Below the pieces are notes generated by a model. The model made no database searches. It saw nothing but the letters and a program-made list of their open reading frames with translations, and was not told the DNA's origin. Position numbers and translations under genes: made by a program. Of a stretch of 64,000 nucleotides of DNA, positions 61,078 through 64,000 are shown one piece after another. Within the stretch, counting starts at the first letter, position 1. Every line of letters begins with the position of its first letter. This stretch comes from Bugula neritina (Eukaryota; Bryozoa; Gymnolaemata; Cheilostomatida; Bugulidae), in assembly GCA_964035545.1 (NCBI GenBank), contig OZ037767.1:30246128-30310127 (forward strand), read 5' to 3'.

Positions 61078-62756
61078 TCATCTCTCAAGCTCCACAGCTA
61101 GTGTGTACAGCATTTCTACGTCAAAGCGCTGAAAAACAGCAGCCAAAGGAAAATCATAATCGGTTGCCAGATCTGTTAGTTTGTAAATGATTTCAGGGGC
61201 TAAATTTTGAGATTTCAGTAGTTTGTCTAAGAACACATGCTCGTACCAGTATGGGAATAGAAACTCGTGCATAACGTGAGTCGAGTCTGGAGCGCAAAGC
61301 TTACGGAAGCCTTTGGCGGCATCGCGGGCATCTTTGTATTGCTGACCTTGGAGTAGGAACTGATACATAAATCTCGCAGAAGGTCTGTATCCAGGCACAA
61401 CATGCAAACACTGAACAATTGCTTCAACAAAGTAACTTTTTGCATGAAGCGTCTCTCTGATATGATGCCTCAACTTGGCCCGGCTTTCCTTGGCCAGCAA
61501 CGGGAGCTCGCTCAGCTCATACGGAGTGAGTCGCCTTTGATACCTGATCACAAATAGCAACTCAAACATCATGAGTCCAAAGGACCACATATCCACGGCA
61601 TATGAATATTGCCTATCGGGAGCATCAAACCTATGACGCTGTTTTCTTTTAATTTGACGGGTTTGGCAAAACTCCTGGCATTGGCTAAAACCAAAGTCGG
61701 CTATAACTATTTGAAGTTGCATAAACTCGTGGCCATAGAATCTTAGTAGAATGTTGTTTGCCTTCAGATCATTATGAATGTAGCCACAGCTGTGCAAGTA
61801 CACTAGTCCACGCATAATACACAGCATAATTTCATTTGCGATACATTTTGTAGGAAGTGCGAGGGCTCTGGTGGTAGTATCTGCATCTCCCCACCCCAAC
61901 ACATCTCCCAAATCATCAGGGTACCATTCAAACACCATGAAGAAAGTAGTGCCTGCAACAACCAACCCAAGTACTAATCAAACTTCTTTGTTTTTGATAT
62001 AAAAAACAACATATAGACTGGAATAGAAAATTTGCAGATGTACGGTCATTTAGTTCCTCAGTGCAGACCTTCAATAAATATACAGATTGTATATTTGTTC
62101 AGAAAATTTTAGATTGAAAAGAATTTTGCATTTCAGTTGCTGGGTCTAAAATATAGATTTATTTACTGTATTGATTAGTTTGAAGCATGAGTAGAAGATA
62201 TCAGTGGTGACTATCACAAATGAGTGTTAGATAGTATAGTATAGTTATAGTATAGCTAAAGCATATACATATTGTAAACATATATTTAAACATATAGCTA
62301 CGTTTGAAACTCACCCAAGAAATAACTGAGATGATCGAGTGGAACATTAGCACCATCCTCCAGCACCTCCACTACTTTCTCAGCATCAATCTCTGGCAGC
62401 ACAATCCAGTTCAAGTCAGGATGACTTTTTATGAGATTTTCGTGTTTCAACTGCAACTCCTTACAGATGACAGCTTCTTGACAAGCAAGAGTGAACAAGT
62501 TTAGAGTGTGGTAGTCCTGCACAGCTTGTTGATCAATTTTCAATTCCTTAATGGCGAGGATCTGATCGATGTTGTTTCTGTTTCTAACCTTGTGAATCTT
62601 TCCACACCGTATATCAAGAGGAAACCGATCTTCCACGAGACTTTCATAATGCTCGTCAAAATATTCAGTGTCTTTACAGCTGTGCTCAATCAAACCAGCA
62701 AACTGTCTACACATGTTGTCTGGTAATAAATCACGCAGTTTATAATTAGTAGCCAT
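61078..62756 (-). CDS. Divergent protein kinase with HND catalytic loop
   Basis: Two exons, 62315-62756 and 61078-61952 (GTGAGT donor, TTGTTGCAG acceptor, phase 1), give 438 residues. The fold is a eukaryotic protein kinase: LAIKELKI has the ATP-binding Lys70, and QEAVICKE (93-100) gives a candidate helix-C Glu. The hinge region is FFMVFEWYPDDL. YIHNDLKANNILL (205-217) is the catalytic loop with Asp209 but HND in place of HRD, and IADFGFSQ (231-238) has the DFG. AVDMWSFGLMMFELL follows. No clear glycine-rich GxGxxG is visible (RCGKIHKVRNRNN stands there). The first about 45 residues and the C-terminal about 100 residues are not recognised. All three key catalytic residues are present, so it is probably active. 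The start is the first ATG after an in-frame region without better support (an upstream in-frame ATG lies at 62804). Confidence 0.86.
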
Positions 62757-64000
62757 TGTGCTTGTAGTTATTACCAACCACCACCTATTACCGTTGTTAA
62801 CCACCGACTGGGGACTACTACTCTACTAGTAGCGCGAATCAATAACAAACTTATGGAAAACACTACTGTGGGGAATTTCCCTTAGTCCCGTGGATTGCAA
62901 ACTGAGGCAAGGCACACAAATCTATCCAACCGTAAAAACTCATTTAGTCAAGAATTCAGCCTTTACAGTTGGATTTTACAACAATTGTTGAGTCAGCATT
63001 AGCTAATCTTCTTAGCGAGTCAAATAAAAACTTATAATGGTAGTATCCACGACAGTGCTCAGCGCTAACATCTAATATCTGAAGACTGACATTTGATGCT
63101 GAAGGGTGCAGAGTGAAGTAGTATCAACTGTACGCTAACAGTAAGTGTAACTAGAATATTAATTACTCATTATGTCAATTTGATTGAGAAAAAGTTGCAG
63201 TCTAGTATTTTGCTGAGTAGGTGTAGGCTGACATCGGCCAGCTGTTTGAATGAGCCTTTTCTCATTATTTATTCTAACATGACATATTTCACCAAAGGGT
63301 GAGTTACAGATTCCACACTGGAATCTATGTAGGCTAAGCCTCTACTCTCATACGCGACATGATGTAAATTTATTTAATGTATACTGGAATTGAAACCAAC
63401 AACTATGTGACTAGGTTTCAACTTGATACAGTTTGACACAATTTGATGTTACGTAGAGAACTTGGTTAGAATGGGACTGTGTATTTCACTGCCCCAAGTT
63501 CTTGCAAGTGATTGACGCATGGACTTGAAAGAGATATGACAGGTATATCTGTAACTATTAGTATTTTAGGACTTCATATATCGTATAATTATAAAAAACA
63601 ATAACAACAATAACTTGTCCTTCCAAAGGTAATGCGACAAATAAACATTGTGTCATTAAATCAATACTGCTATGAAAAAAACCATTGCTAATGTAACTGC
63701 AATGCTAACCATAGTATATGACCTGAAGCTATGGGCTTTGTACTGTAACTCTCCAATAACTGCTAGTTATTCCCACAGAAGTTATTGCCACCAGCAGCCT
63801 TAGAATGCTGCCAATATAACACAGATTGCACCTTCACTATAAACAACACATTTCCATGCATGCAGCCCTCAAATTATTAAAAATCACAACTCCTCTGTAT
63901 TCTCTTTCTAACGCCTTTAGGCTTGACATTTTCTCGTACATTTTGAGTGCCAGTATACTAGATTTCTAATAATGTGTTACAGCCCATTCTCCTAACATCC
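62757..64000. other. Upstream region of kinase gene, no gene seen
   Basis: AT-rich sequence with no open frame of note on either strand, no ATM exon and no obvious repeat array. It should contain the kinase promoter; no TATA box could be assigned with confidence. Confidence 0.45.

Overview
The window is animal nuclear DNA. It is AT-rich, with many short exons joined by GT-AG introns, and it carries orthologues of human genes (AK9, ATM, SWSAP1, PSMG4, SMIM8), an LTR retrotransposon remnant and a great deal of intronic minisatellite. A secreted plant/fungal-type heme peroxidase and a kinase with an HND catalytic loop point to a non-vertebrate animal; a mollusc or other lophotrochozoan is plausible, but I cannot fix the phylum from sequence alone. 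No prokaryotic features are present.

Layout. 1-1642: 3' end of a Gypsy-like LTR element (pol tail, polypurine tract, 3' LTR with two hairpins). 2219-5307 (-): six-exon gene for an unrecognised 233-residue Ser-rich, basic protein. 6782-28322 (-): complete AK9, 39 coding exons, 2054 residues by my splice model, with four P-loop modules of which the second has lost the Walker-A lysine. 28631-31091 (+): SWSAP1-like RecA paralogue, head-to-head with AK9 over a 308-bp shared promoter gap. 31202-36139: gene-poor, simple-sequence-rich DNA. 36140-36650 and 36660-36977 (+): PSMG4 and SMIM8, separated by only 9 nt and probably on one transcript. 37383-42325 (-): secreted PF00141-type peroxidase, seven coding exons. 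42326-46591: intergenic. 46592-60048 (-): last 25 exons (1413 residues) of ATM kinase, including FAT, kinase and FATC. 61078-62756 (-): two-exon divergent protein kinase. 62757-64000: nothing recognised.

All splice models were built by hand from GT/AG sites, phase continuity and protein similarity. For every multi-exon gene complete in the window the summed coding length is a multiple of three with every junction in phase, which supports the models strongly.

The most unusual pattern is that many introns are filled with tandem repeats that abut an exon and copy its splice donor. The best case is an ATM intron with 23 GTATGT donors at exact 23-bp spacing, the first being the real exon end. A second ATM exon has its 3' end plus GTAAGT donor triplicated at 31 bp, and an AK9 intron has 11 GTAAGT sites at 33 bp. 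The other main points of interest are the PSMG4-SMIM8 pair, the animal heme peroxidase with Gln in place of the distal Arg, and the ATM locus whose N-terminal half is not in the window, with an unrelated kinase where its upstream exons would be expected.
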